From Hymenobacter fodinae (GTDB lineage: Bacteria > Bacteroidota > Bacteroidia > Cytophagales > Hymenobacteraceae): 64,000 nucleotides of DNA. The stretch lies in the NCBI RefSeq assembly GCF_004745825.1, contig NZ_SRLA01000004.1, forward strand, positions 62,001 through 126,000. Reading direction: 5' to 3'. Below the pieces are notes generated by a model that was not told the DNA's origin, ran no database searches, and worked only from the letters and a program-made list of their open reading frames with translations. How positions within the stretch are numbered: the stretch's first letter is position 1; each line of letters starts with the position of its first letter. Position numbers and translations under genes: made by a program. Below, piece by piece: positions 16,614 to 23,999 of the stretch.

Positions 16614-16664
16614 GCCTAAGCCAGTTGTTTCCTTGAGTTTTCCACCTTATGCCTTATTCATACG

Positions 16665-16700
16665 AACGGCTTGCCGAGGAAATATCCTTGGCAAGCCGTT
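16665..16700 (+). terminator. hairpin after recG
   Basis: AACGGCTTGCC and GGCAAGCCGTT form an 11-bp stem that continues inwards through AGGA/TCCT to an AATA loop (about 16 bp in all). It begins 51 nt after the stop codon. No clear T-run follows. Confidence 0.65.
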
Positions 16701-16722
16701 AGCATTCAGAGAAAGTTGGGCA

Positions 16723-16750
16723 CAAAAAAGGCGACTCTTATAAGTCGCCT
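16723..16750 (-). terminator. terminator of the small exported-protein gene
   Basis: AGGCGACT and AGTCGCCT form an 8-bp stem; on the minus strand it is followed directly by seven T. It ends 9 nt after the stop codon of the minus-strand gene at 16759, supporting that gene over the overlapping plus-strand frame. Confidence 0.85.
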
Positions 16751-16758
16751 GCCGAAAA

Positions 16759-16992
16759 CTACTTCAATGTAAGGGTGGTGGCACTCGATGTATGCCACAG
16801 ATTTCGGTTGGTTTCAGACACTGCTGTTTTTGGTACCGACTGCCCAATGAAGTACGAAGCACTGCGAACGGGGGCTTGCAAAGCCGAGCGAGCTGACTTG
16901 GCAGCAGTATCCACAAGTACGCTTGACTCCTTGGTAAGCTTACCAATAACGACGAGAGAAACGAGTAGAAAAAGGCGTAGTAAAGATTTCAT
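16759..16992 (-). CDS. small exported or membrane-anchored protein, unknown function
   Basis: 77 residues from ATG 16992. It begins with a signal-like segment (MKSLLRLFLLVSLVVIG) followed by a Ser/Thr/Ala-rich stretch without a lipobox. The remaining 60 residues (VDTAAKSARSALQAPVRSASYFI and on) show no recognised domain. Support comes from the signal-like N-terminus and from the matching terminator directly after the stop codon. A slightly upstream in-frame start would add 13 residues and bury the signal. Not recognised; short and possibly lineage-specific. Confidence 0.55.
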   Translation of the reverse strand: MKSLLRLFLLVSLVVIGKLTKESSVLVDTAAKSARSALQAPVRSASYFIGQSVPKTAVSETNRNLWHTSSATTLTLK

Positions 16993-17405
16993 AGCATTCG
17001 TGCGGACAGTAAGTGGGCTATGCGCAAGCAATTTTGAGGCCAGTTAGGCCGGTGAAGATGAAATAGGCTGGTGATTCTGGAACTTTTAATCCTTACCTCT
17101 CACTTAAGTGCCGGCGCAAGAAGAAGCGTATTGTTAGGCCTAATTAAAATATCCAAAAACCAGGATATACAATCAAACCACAATATTCTACCATATAGGC
17201 AAGCACTCAAACATTTTCTCTTGCAAAGGAACGGTATTTACATCAGTAAATGACCTCTTTAGCGTTAAGAAAGAGTGAAGAATTCTCTCGAAAGGCCGAC
17301 CGCCCTGCAAGATCGACGGCATATACGGAGTCCCGCAGAAGTTGGATACCTTTGGAGAGTACATTTTCCATATTTTTTTCTTGTTTCTCCTAACTGACTA
17401 TAGCT
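16993..17405. other. 413-bp gap, mostly without recognisable features
   Basis: More AT-rich than the flanking genes. It has a small palindrome ATTTAC-ATCA-GTAAAT at 17236-17251 and a promoter-like TACCTTTG at 17347-17354. I see no conserved open frame, tRNA or strong hairpin. Confidence 0.5.
17347..17354 (+). promoter_or_regulatory. candidate -7 element upstream of the 483-residue exported protein
   Basis: TACCTTTG exactly fits TAnnTTTG, 52 nt before the GTG start. I cannot see a good -33 TTTG at the expected distance. Confidence 0.35.
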
Positions 17406-18857
17406 GTGCGTTTTTCTTCTGCTGTACCTGCCGGTATTTTACTGCTAGGCCTGCTTGGGAGCCCAGTAATGGGACTTGCCCAGAAAGTAAAGTCTGCTCC
17501 GTTTAGCTATGTACCGGAGCAATCTGATGATCGGTACAACCAGCGCGTACTTCGTAAAACCCTGCCCTTACCCGCCGGAGGCTTCGTAATTTTGGCACAT
17601 AAAGCCGCTACCGAATATGCGGTGGAACGCTACGATACCGACCTAAAACGGACTTGGAGTACGGCGCTATCACTTACCGCCGACCAAGCCATCGATGCTT
17701 TTACCATCTCCGGTAGCCAAGCCACGGTTATCGTGCATCAGAAGAGCGGAGCGTCGCAAACTCTCTCGGCGCTTACCCTCGACTTAGCATCCGGACAAAA
17801 GTCGCCGCAGAAAAAGCTGCTGGAAACGGCGGCCCGCGACCGGCGCCCCGGAGTTACTTTTTCTCCTGATGGCACCAAACTGGTTGCTTGGCGCTACCTC
17901 ACCCGCGACGTTCAGATTCGTGCTATAAGCGCCTCAGTATTCGATGAGAAGCTGACAAAGCTCAAGGACCGCACCTACGATTTTCACGACCAAGGCGGCT
18001 TTTTCTCCACCACTATTCATGTTGGTAACGATGGCACCCAATATGTGACCCTTGTGGCCGATGACATGAAGAAACTTTCGGTGCGCCGTTACCTCAATAG
18101 CTCACCCGATATCAAGGTAATGTCGGTGGCAGTAGGCGGCACCTTCGGGGGCAAAGTGGTGAACGTCTTTGACTCGCGGTTTTCGCTGCAGGCAGACAAC
18201 ACCTTATACGCAGCGGCCATTTGCAACGAGCGAGAAACTGGGTTGTATCATAGCCTAAAGCTGGTGAAGTTTGACTTTAGTGGCGACGGCGACATGAAGT
18301 TTGCGCCAGAGTTTAAGTTTACCCCAGAGTACCTGACTGCCGCCAATAAAGCCAGCAACGCCAGCGCCAAGCGCTTGGAAGACATTTACCTGACCGATCT
18401 GCTCCTGACCGACGAGAAACAGTTGGTAGTCGTAGCCGAAAAGAAGTACGAAGAAGGGGGCGAAGAGTCGCCGGGCCACACCCGTGAGCTGCACTTGTTT
18501 GGGTATAACGAATACCAGGCTCCCACGTGGCATAGCATTATTGCCAAAGACCAAGTAGCCCCAGCGGCTGAAGGCTTTAGCAGCATTGGGTATCGTGCGG
18601 CTGTCTTTGGGCAAGATGTGCAGTTTGTAACCTGGGAGAAAATCAAGAATAAGTCAGACCTCTATTTACGCCGGGTCAATGCCCAGACGGGTGTAGTACA
18701 GGAGCCCAAAGCTCTGGGTTTAAACGTAGCAGCCGACCAAAATCCCTCCTACGTGAAAGATTTCACGGCTTGGCTCGACCCCAAAACCATCATTGGAGTA
18801 AGCCGGCCCAGCAAAAAATCGGCGGCGCTAATGCTCAATAAAATTGTGGTGAAGTAG
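17406..18857 (+). CDS. exported protein of unknown function, beta-rich
   Basis: 483 residues starting at GTG 17406, with a signal peptide MRFSSAVPAGILLLGLLGSPVMGLAQ. The rest is predicted to be all-beta, with repeated segments of the kind VTFSPDGTKLVAWR and GFFSTTIHVGNDGTQYVTLVADD that look like blades of a propeller, though I cannot fix the number of blades or assign a named family. No catalytic motif is seen. It is a single gene with its own promoter-like element and terminator, so it is not part of an obvious pathway. The likely location is the periplasm or cell surface. Confidence 0.7.
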   Translation: MRFSSAVPAGILLLGLLGSPVMGLAQKVKSAPFSYVPEQSDDRYNQRVLRKTLPLPAGGFVILAHKAATEYAVERYDTDLKRTWSTALSLTADQAIDAFTISGSQATVIVHQKSGASQTLSALTLDLASGQKSPQKKLLETAARDRRPGVTFSPDGTKLVAWRYLTRDVQIRAISASVFDEKLTKLKDRTYDFHDQGGFFSTTIHVGNDGTQYVTLVADDMKKLSVRRYLNSSPDIKVMSVAVGGTFGGKVVNVFDSRFSLQADNTLYAAAICNERETGLYHSLKLVKFDFSGDGDMKFAPEFKFTPEYLTAANKASNASAKRLEDIYLTDLLLTDEKQLVVVAEKKYEEGGEESPGHTRELHLFGYNEYQAPTWHSIIAKDQVAPAAEGFSSIGYRAAVFGQDVQFVTWEKIKNKSDLYLRRVNAQTGVVQEPKALGLNVAADQNPSYVKDFTAWLDPKTIIGVSRPSKKSAALMLNKIVVK

Positions 18858-18894
18858 GCTTCCTAGGCCACTCTTCTGCCTTCTGGAATTAAAG

Positions 18895-18930
18895 AAAAAG
18901 GCCGCTCCTAGACAGGAAGCGGCCTTTTTT
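18895..18930. terminator. bidirectional terminator between exported protein and gdh
   Basis: AAAAGGCCGCT and AGCGGCCTTTT form an 11-bp stem flanked by an A-run and a T-run, between two convergent genes. Confidence 0.9.
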
Positions 18931-18954
18931 TATAGGACATAAATTGATACTGGC

Positions 18955-20379
18955 CTATGGGAAGATACCCAATGACTGGTAGCTTACGCCAATCTTCTCG
19001 ATGGCGGTGTAGAAGGCTGCAGTACGCAAGTCGGTAATACCTTCCACCTCATCTAGCACCTTCCTAATGGACTGGTATGCGGTAATCATAGTGTCCTCTA
19101 GGCCAGAGCGGACCAGGTCAATTTCGTCGGCGCCGTGCACTATTTGCTGGCGTTCTTCGGGCGTGATGGTTTTGCCGGTGGTCCGTTCAATGGTGGCTAC
19201 GAGGCGGCGCATTGCACCTTCCTCAGCTCGCTTACCCATCCGACCAAAACGAACATTGGAAAGGTTTTTCAACCATTCAAAGTACGATACCGTCACGCCG
19301 CCGGCATTCAGGTATAGGTCAGGCAGAATGATGATGCCCTTTTCCAGCAAAATCTTTTCGGCCGCCTGCGTGGTAGGGCCGTTGGCACCCTCCGCAATGA
19401 TTTTGGCTTTTATTCTAGCTGCGTTGCCTTCATGAATCTGGTTTTCCAGAGCCGCTGGTATCAGCACGTCACACTCATATTCTAGCAAGTCCAACGATTC
19501 GGCTACGTCTTTCGCGCCAGGGAAACCAAGGATAGAGCCCGTTTCTTGACGGTGCTTGAATACGGCCTCCACATCTAGGCCACTGTCGCTGTAGATGCCG
19601 CCTTCACGCTCCGCAATGCCGGTAATTATCCCCCCATCTTGCTGGCAGAAATGCGCGGCGTAGTAGCCTACGTTGCCTAAACCCTGCACGATGATACGTT
19701 TGCCAGCTACTCCGCTTGTTAAGCCTACTTTTTTCAGGATGGGCTCATCCAGCAGCAGCTCACGCAAACCGTAAAATACGCCTAGGCCAGTTGCTTCGGT
19801 CCTGCCCCGGATACCGCCCTGCCCTACCGGCTTGCCGGTCACGCAGCCTAGGGCACTGGTATCACCATACTTAAAGGTCATATAGGTATCGGCAATCCAA
19901 GCCATTTCGCGGCCGCCAGTACCATAGTCGGGCGCCGGTACATCCATACCGGGACCAATGAGGTTCTTCTTGATCAGTTCCGTGGCGTAGCGGCGCGTTA
20001 CGCGCTCTAGCACGTGTACGGGGGTAGTACGGGGATTAATTTTAACTCCTCCCTTTGCTCCACCGAACGGTACATCAACGAGGGCGCACTTAAAGGTCAT
20101 AAGTGTGGCCAGCGCCATTACTTCCTCCTCATCTACATACACACTGTAGCGGATACCGCCCTTGCTGGGCAGTTTGTGGTGGCTGTGCTGCACCCGAATG
20201 CCTTCGAATACCTGCACGTGGCCATCTATCTCTACCGGGAAGTTAACCTTATAAATGCTGTTGCATGCCCGTATTTGGGCAATGATGCCGGGGTCTAGCT
20301 TCGAGAAACTCGCTGCATGGTCGTAAAACCGCAGCACGCTTTCATAAAAGTCTTTACCCTGTACCTGTTCGTTAGCCAT
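18955..20379 (-). CDS. gdhA: Glu/Leu/Phe/Val dehydrogenase (glutamate dehydrogenase type)
   Basis: 474 residues from ATG 20379. Catalyses reversible oxidative deamination of glutamate to 2-oxoglutarate. The N-terminal substrate domain has LPSKGGIRYS (about 70-79) and the catalytic Lys in VDVPFGGAKGGV (K109), with GPGMDVPAPDYGT further on. The C-terminal Rossmann domain starts at about 225 with IVQGLGNVGYYAA. Size and sequence fit the NAD(P)-dependent hexameric GudB/GdhA family. An in-frame start 18 codons upstream is less likely. The preceding gene on the same strand ends in a terminator, so it is probably transcribed alone. Confidence 0.92.
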   Translation of the reverse strand: MANEQVQGKDFYESVLRFYDHAASFSKLDPGIIAQIRACNSIYKVNFPVEIDGHVQVFEGIRVQHSHHKLPSKGGIRYSVYVDEEEVMALATLMTFKCALVDVPFGGAKGGVKINPRTTPVHVLERVTRRYATELIKKNLIGPGMDVPAPDYGTGGREMAWIADTYMTFKYGDTSALGCVTGKPVGQGGIRGRTEATGLGVFYGLRELLLDEPILKKVGLTSGVAGKRIIVQGLGNVGYYAAHFCQQDGGIITGIAEREGGIYSDSGLDVEAVFKHRQETGSILGFPGAKDVAESLDLLEYECDVLIPAALENQIHEGNAARIKAKIIAEGANGPTTQAAEKILLEKGIIILPDLYLNAGGVTVSYFEWLKNLSNVRFGRMGKRAEEGAMRRLVATIERTTGKTITPEERQQIVHGADEIDLVRSGLEDTMITAYQSIRKVLDEVEGITDLRTAAFYTAIEKIGVSYQSLGIFP

Positions 20380-20444
20380 GTAGGTATGGAGATGAAGGTG
20401 GGAGTATCTTTCTGCAAACGCATAGCCCGGCAATCCGTTGCGCC

Positions 20445-20484
20445 GAAAAACAACAAAGCCGCTCCTGCAAGAGGAACGGCTTTG
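20445..20484 (-). terminator. terminator of the acyl-CoA dehydrogenase gene
   Basis: CAAAGCCG and CGGCTTTG form the stem with an inner TCCT/AGGA pair; on the minus strand it is followed by TTGTTTTT. Confidence 0.8.
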
Positions 20485-20533
20485 TGTGTTAAAGTACCTA
20501 GGATACTCTATCTGATCTAGCTAAGCCGATAAC

Positions 20534-22321
20534 TTAGTAAGCGTACTCGTTAGCGGCAATCAGCACGTCAGCAATGCGACGACGAGCATCTTTGGCATTG
20601 TAGAGGTCGGCTTTGGTGAAGCGCTTCAGGCCCATAGCCAACAGACGCTGCTCATCACCTTCGGTCATGGAGGCAATGGCATCTTTGCCAAACTTGTTTA
20701 CCTGATCTACCGTGTCGGCGAGGTATACGCGAGCAATATCAATCTGCGTAGACAGAGCTTCTTCGCCTTTAGTGCCAACTTCTTTCTCCACGCGCAGTAG
20801 GGTGCTTTCTGCGGTGTACACCTTGATTGCCATGTCGGCAATGTTCATCAGTACTTCCTGCTCTTTAGCGAGCGAGTTCATGTACTTCTGCACAGCCGTG
20901 CCAGCTACCATCAGAATGGCCTTCTTCAGCTTCTGAATGGTTTTCTTCTCAGCAGCGAACAAGCCAGTTTCTTCTTCCAGGTTGAAGTCCGGAATAGCCA
21001 TCAGTTCCTGCTGTACCGCCTGGGCGGGGCCCATCAAATCCAGCTCGCCTTTCATGGCCTTCTTCAGGATCATGTCGACGGCCAACATACGGTTGATTTC
21101 GTTGGTGCCTTCGAAGATGCGGTTAATGCGCGAGTCACGGTACGCACGGTCCATGGGGTAGTCGGCCGAGAAGCCGTAGCCACCATACACCTGCACACCC
21201 TCGTCTACCACGTAGTCGAGTACTTCCGAACCTTCTACTTTCAGGATGGCGCACTCCACGGCAAACTCGCGGGCAGCACCCAGCAGGGCCTCGTTGTGGC
21301 TCTGGCCTTTAGCCAGCAGCTCTTGCTCCATGCGGGCAATGTCCATACCGGCGCGGTAGATGGCCGATTCTACAGCGTAGATACGCACAGCCTGCTGGGC
21401 CAACTTGTGCTTGATAGCCCCGAACTTGGCAATGGGCAGCTTAAACTGTACCCGCTCGTTGGCATATTTGATGCTCAGCGTAGAAGCCATTTTAGTAGCA
21501 CCCAAGCAAGCAGCAGCCAGCTTGATACGGCCGATGTTCAGGATGTTGAAGGCAATGAGGTGGCCTTTGCCAATTTCACCGAGTACCGCCGACTTCGGCA
21601 CCTTCACATCAGAGAGGAACACCTGACGGGTAGAAGAACCCTTGATGCCCATCTTGTGCTCCTCGTTGCCGAGGCTCAAACCGGGCGTGTTGCGCTCCAC
21701 AATGAAGCCAGTAAACTTATCGCCGTCAACCTGGGCAAACACGATGAATACGTCGGCGAAACCACCGTTCGTAATCCACATCTTTTGGCCATTTAGCACG
21801 TAGTGCTCACCGTCTTCGGTCGGAATGGCTTTGGTTTTAGCACCCAGCGCATCAGAGCCCGAGCCGGGCTCGGTGAGGCAGTAGGCACCCATCAGCTCAC
21901 CGCTGGTCAGGCCGGGCAGGTACTTGGCCTTTTGCTCTTCATTACCGAAGTACAGAATGGGCAGCATGGCGATACCCGTGTGGGCCGCAAAAGCCACCGG
22001 GAACGAGTGGCCACCGCCCACGCCTTCGGTCACGCGGAGAGAGGTAGTGAAGTCCATGTCTAGGCCACCGTACTGCTCCGGAATGCTTACCCCAAATAGG
22101 CCTAGCTGACCTGCTTTCTCCATCAAGCCACGCATCAGGCCTTCTTCGTGGTTATCGAGGCGCTCCAGCAGGGGCTGTACTTCCTTCTCCACGAAGTCCA
22201 GAGCCGTCTGGTGCATCATGTTCTGCTCCTCCGAAAAATCGGCGGGAGTAAATACGTCCTGAGCGTCGGTTTCTTTGATGATGAACTCGCCGCCTTTCAC
22301 AAGCTTATTGGTTACTTCCAT
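20534..22321 (-). CDS. acyl-CoA dehydrogenase
   Basis: 595 residues from ATG 22321 (an upstream in-frame start 21 codons earlier is less likely). FAD enzyme for the first step of beta-oxidation. It contains AYCLTEPGSGSDALG and WITNGG (substrate/FAD loops), FEGTNEINRMLAVDMIL near the C-terminal of the core, and an extra C-terminal helical domain of about 170 residues after the usual 380-residue core, as in the long Bacteroidota and Gram-positive type. It is separated from the thiolase by 331 bp containing a promoter with a box shared with marR. A terminator follows. Confidence 0.93.
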   Translation of the reverse strand: MEVTNKLVKGGEFIIKETDAQDVFTPADFSEEQNMMHQTALDFVEKEVQPLLERLDNHEEGLMRGLMEKAGQLGLFGVSIPEQYGGLDMDFTTSLRVTEGVGGGHSFPVAFAAHTGIAMLPILYFGNEEQKAKYLPGLTSGELMGAYCLTEPGSGSDALGAKTKAIPTEDGEHYVLNGQKMWITNGGFADVFIVFAQVDGDKFTGFIVERNTPGLSLGNEEHKMGIKGSSTRQVFLSDVKVPKSAVLGEIGKGHLIAFNILNIGRIKLAAACLGATKMASTLSIKYANERVQFKLPIAKFGAIKHKLAQQAVRIYAVESAIYRAGMDIARMEQELLAKGQSHNEALLGAAREFAVECAILKVEGSEVLDYVVDEGVQVYGGYGFSADYPMDRAYRDSRINRIFEGTNEINRMLAVDMILKKAMKGELDLMGPAQAVQQELMAIPDFNLEEETGLFAAEKKTIQKLKKAILMVAGTAVQKYMNSLAKEQEVLMNIADMAIKVYTAESTLLRVEKEVGTKGEEALSTQIDIARVYLADTVDQVNKFGKDAIASMTEGDEQRLLAMGLKRFTKADLYNAKDARRRIADVLIAANEYAY

Positions 22322-22427
22322 GACCGGGTGAGATGTAGGGGGTTGGAAAATCGATGTCAATTTGAAAGAGAAGATGCTCGGCATACCTACTATTAGGCCG
22401 CCACAAGCCCCCTCTGTATGGGATACC

Positions 22428-22455
22428 GAAAGATAACAAATTATGTTATGCTTGC
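22428..22455 (-). promoter_or_regulatory. promoter with shared fad box, upstream of the acyl-CoA dehydrogenase
   Basis: On the minus strand the box GCAAGCATAACATA (22442-22455) is followed after exactly 6 nt by TATCTTTC (22428-22435), one base off TAnnTTTG. The same box with the same 6-nt gap and a similar -7 element precedes marR at 27053-27080. The box falls within the -33/-7 spacer, so it may be an operator or an alternative -33 element. The leader to the ATG would be about 100 nt. Confidence 0.55.
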
Positions 22456-22468
22456 CGAGTACTTTTCG

Positions 22469-22496
22469 AAAAAGAAACCCCGCAGACCGGGGTTTC
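22469..22496 (-). terminator. terminator downstream of the thiolase gene
   Basis: GAAACCCC and GGGGTTTC form an 8-bp stem; on the minus strand it is followed by a run of five T. Confidence 0.85.
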
Positions 22497-22546
22497 TAAT
22501 CTTTAGAAGCAGAACAGCTTACGTAAGTATCTGGTTCTGAAAATGG

Positions 22547-22646
22547 AGCATATCCGGCGGTCGGTGTCGTGGGTCAAGTGAGTTTTCCGGTGAAAAACGC
22601 TGCCACGTTTTCCGAGCGACGCACGCCACCGACGACCGGATATGCT
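22547..22646. repeat. 100-bp imperfect inverted repeat in the thiolase 3' region
   Basis: AGCATATCCGGCGGTCGGTG (22547-22566) matches the complement of CACCGACGACCGGATATGCT (22627-22646) at 18 of 20 positions. Between the arms lie two GTTTTCCG-like copies. The right arm lies 7 nt from the thiolase stop codon. It could be a transcript-stabilising structure or a small dispersed element; no second copy is seen in this window. Confidence 0.6.
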
Positions 22647-22652
22647 GCCGGC

Positions 22653-23831
22653 TTACTTCAGCAATTCGTAGATACCAGCTACGCCCTGGCCACCACCTAC
22701 GCAGGCGGTTACCATACCGTACTTCTGGCCCCGCTCGCGCAGCTCGTGGAAGAGCTGGATGCTGAGCTTGGCACCCGAACAGCCGAGCGGGTGGCCTAGC
22801 GCGATGGCGCCGCCGTTCACGTTCAGCTTGCTCTCGTCAATGTCCAGTTCGCGAGTAATGGCAATCGACTGCGATGCGAAGGCCTCGTTCAGCTCAATCA
22901 GGTCGATGTCCTGGAGCTTCATCCCAGCCTGCTTCAGCGCCTTCGGAATAGCCTTGATGGGGCCCATACCCATAATGCGCGGGTCGATACCTTCGGTGGC
23001 GTAGGTAATCATGCGGGCAATGGGCTCTAGGTTCAGCTCCTTCACCATGCGCTCTGACATTACCAGCACGAAAGCTGCCCCGTCAGAAGTCTGGGAAGAG
23101 TTACCAGCGGTTACCGAGCCATTAGCGGCAAATACCGGCTTCAGCTTGGCCAGCGCTTCCAGGGAAGTATCGGCCCGGGGGCCTTCGTCGGTATCTACTA
23201 CGTAGGAGCGGGTTTTCTTCTTGCCAGTAGCTTGGTCGAGGTAGGTTTCCTCTACCGTGATGGGCACAATCTGCGACTTAAACTTGCCTTCCTGAATAGC
23301 CTTGATGGCCTTCTGATGCGAGTTGTAAGCAAACTGGTCTTGGTCTTCGCGCGACACTTTATAGTCTTGCGCTACGGCTTCGGCGGTCAGGCCCATGCCG
23401 AGGTAGTAGTCGGGGTGTTGCTGGGCCAGTTTGTAGTTCGGCACCGTTTTCCAGCCTACCGTGGGCACCATGCTCATACTTTCGGTGCCACCGGCCACGA
23501 TGCAGTCGGCCATGCCGGCCGTGATTTTGCTGGCAGCCATGGCAATGGTTTCCACGCCAGAGCCGCAATAGCGGTTCACGATGAGGCCCGATACGTTCAT
23601 GGGCAAAGCCAGCAGCGAAATCAGGCGGCCCATCTGTAGGCCTTGCTCCGCTTCCGGCACTGCGTTACCGACCATCACGTCATCGATGCGCGTGGGGTCG
23701 AGGGCGGGCACAGAGGCCACCAAGTGCTTAATGATGTCGGCGGCGAGGTCATCGGGGCGGGTGAAGCGGAAACCGCCGCGGGTGGCTTTGCCAACGGCCG
23801 TGCGGTAACCAGCTACGATATATGCATTCAT
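22653..23831 (-). CDS. fadA: acetyl-CoA C-acyltransferase (thiolase)
   Basis: 392 residues, the normal thiolase length. Cleaves 3-ketoacyl-CoA in the last beta-oxidation step. The nucleophilic Cys is in NRYCGSGVETIAMA (C89), the catalytic His in GGAIALGHPLGCSGA and the second Cys in TACVGGGQGVAGI near the C-terminus. The degradative rather than biosynthetic role is inferred from the neighbours: fused FadB-type enzyme upstream, acyl-CoA dehydrogenase downstream. The 3' region holds a long inverted repeat and then a terminator. Confidence 0.95.
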   Translation of the reverse strand: MNAYIVAGYRTAVGKATRGGFRFTRPDDLAADIIKHLVASVPALDPTRIDDVMVGNAVPEAEQGLQMGRLISLLALPMNVSGLIVNRYCGSGVETIAMAASKITAGMADCIVAGGTESMSMVPTVGWKTVPNYKLAQQHPDYYLGMGLTAEAVAQDYKVSREDQDQFAYNSHQKAIKAIQEGKFKSQIVPITVEETYLDQATGKKKTRSYVVDTDEGPRADTSLEALAKLKPVFAANGSVTAGNSSQTSDGAAFVLVMSERMVKELNLEPIARMITYATEGIDPRIMGMGPIKAIPKALKQAGMKLQDIDLIELNEAFASQSIAITRELDIDESKLNVNGGAIALGHPLGCSGAKLSIQLFHELRERGQKYGMVTACVGGGQGVAGIYELLK

Positions 23832-23961
23832 TGTAGTGTGTCTTGAAGAAAGTAGTGGGATTAGAGCTAGTCTAGCTTAGTTCCTCTTGGGGTTAGGATA
23901 GTTACTTAACTAGAACAACGCTACCAATAGCTTTCGTTCTAGGCCAGTCAACCACCCCTAA

Positions 23962-23983
23962 CCCCTCCTCATCTGAGGAGGGG
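23962..23983 (-). terminator. hairpin between the fadB-type gene and the thiolase gene
   Basis: CCCCTCCTCA and TGAGGAGGGG form a 10-bp stem with a TC loop. No T-run follows on either strand, so it may slow or process the transcript rather than stop it; it may also belong to a dispersed GC hairpin family. Confidence 0.4.
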
Positions 23984-23999
23984 AACTAGATTTTTAGCT

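Noticed and set aside
16775..17047. Plus-strand frame of 90 codons opposite the small exported-protein gene
   Set aside because: It has no start or coding support; the minus-strand gene has a signal-like N-terminus and a terminator right after its stop codon.
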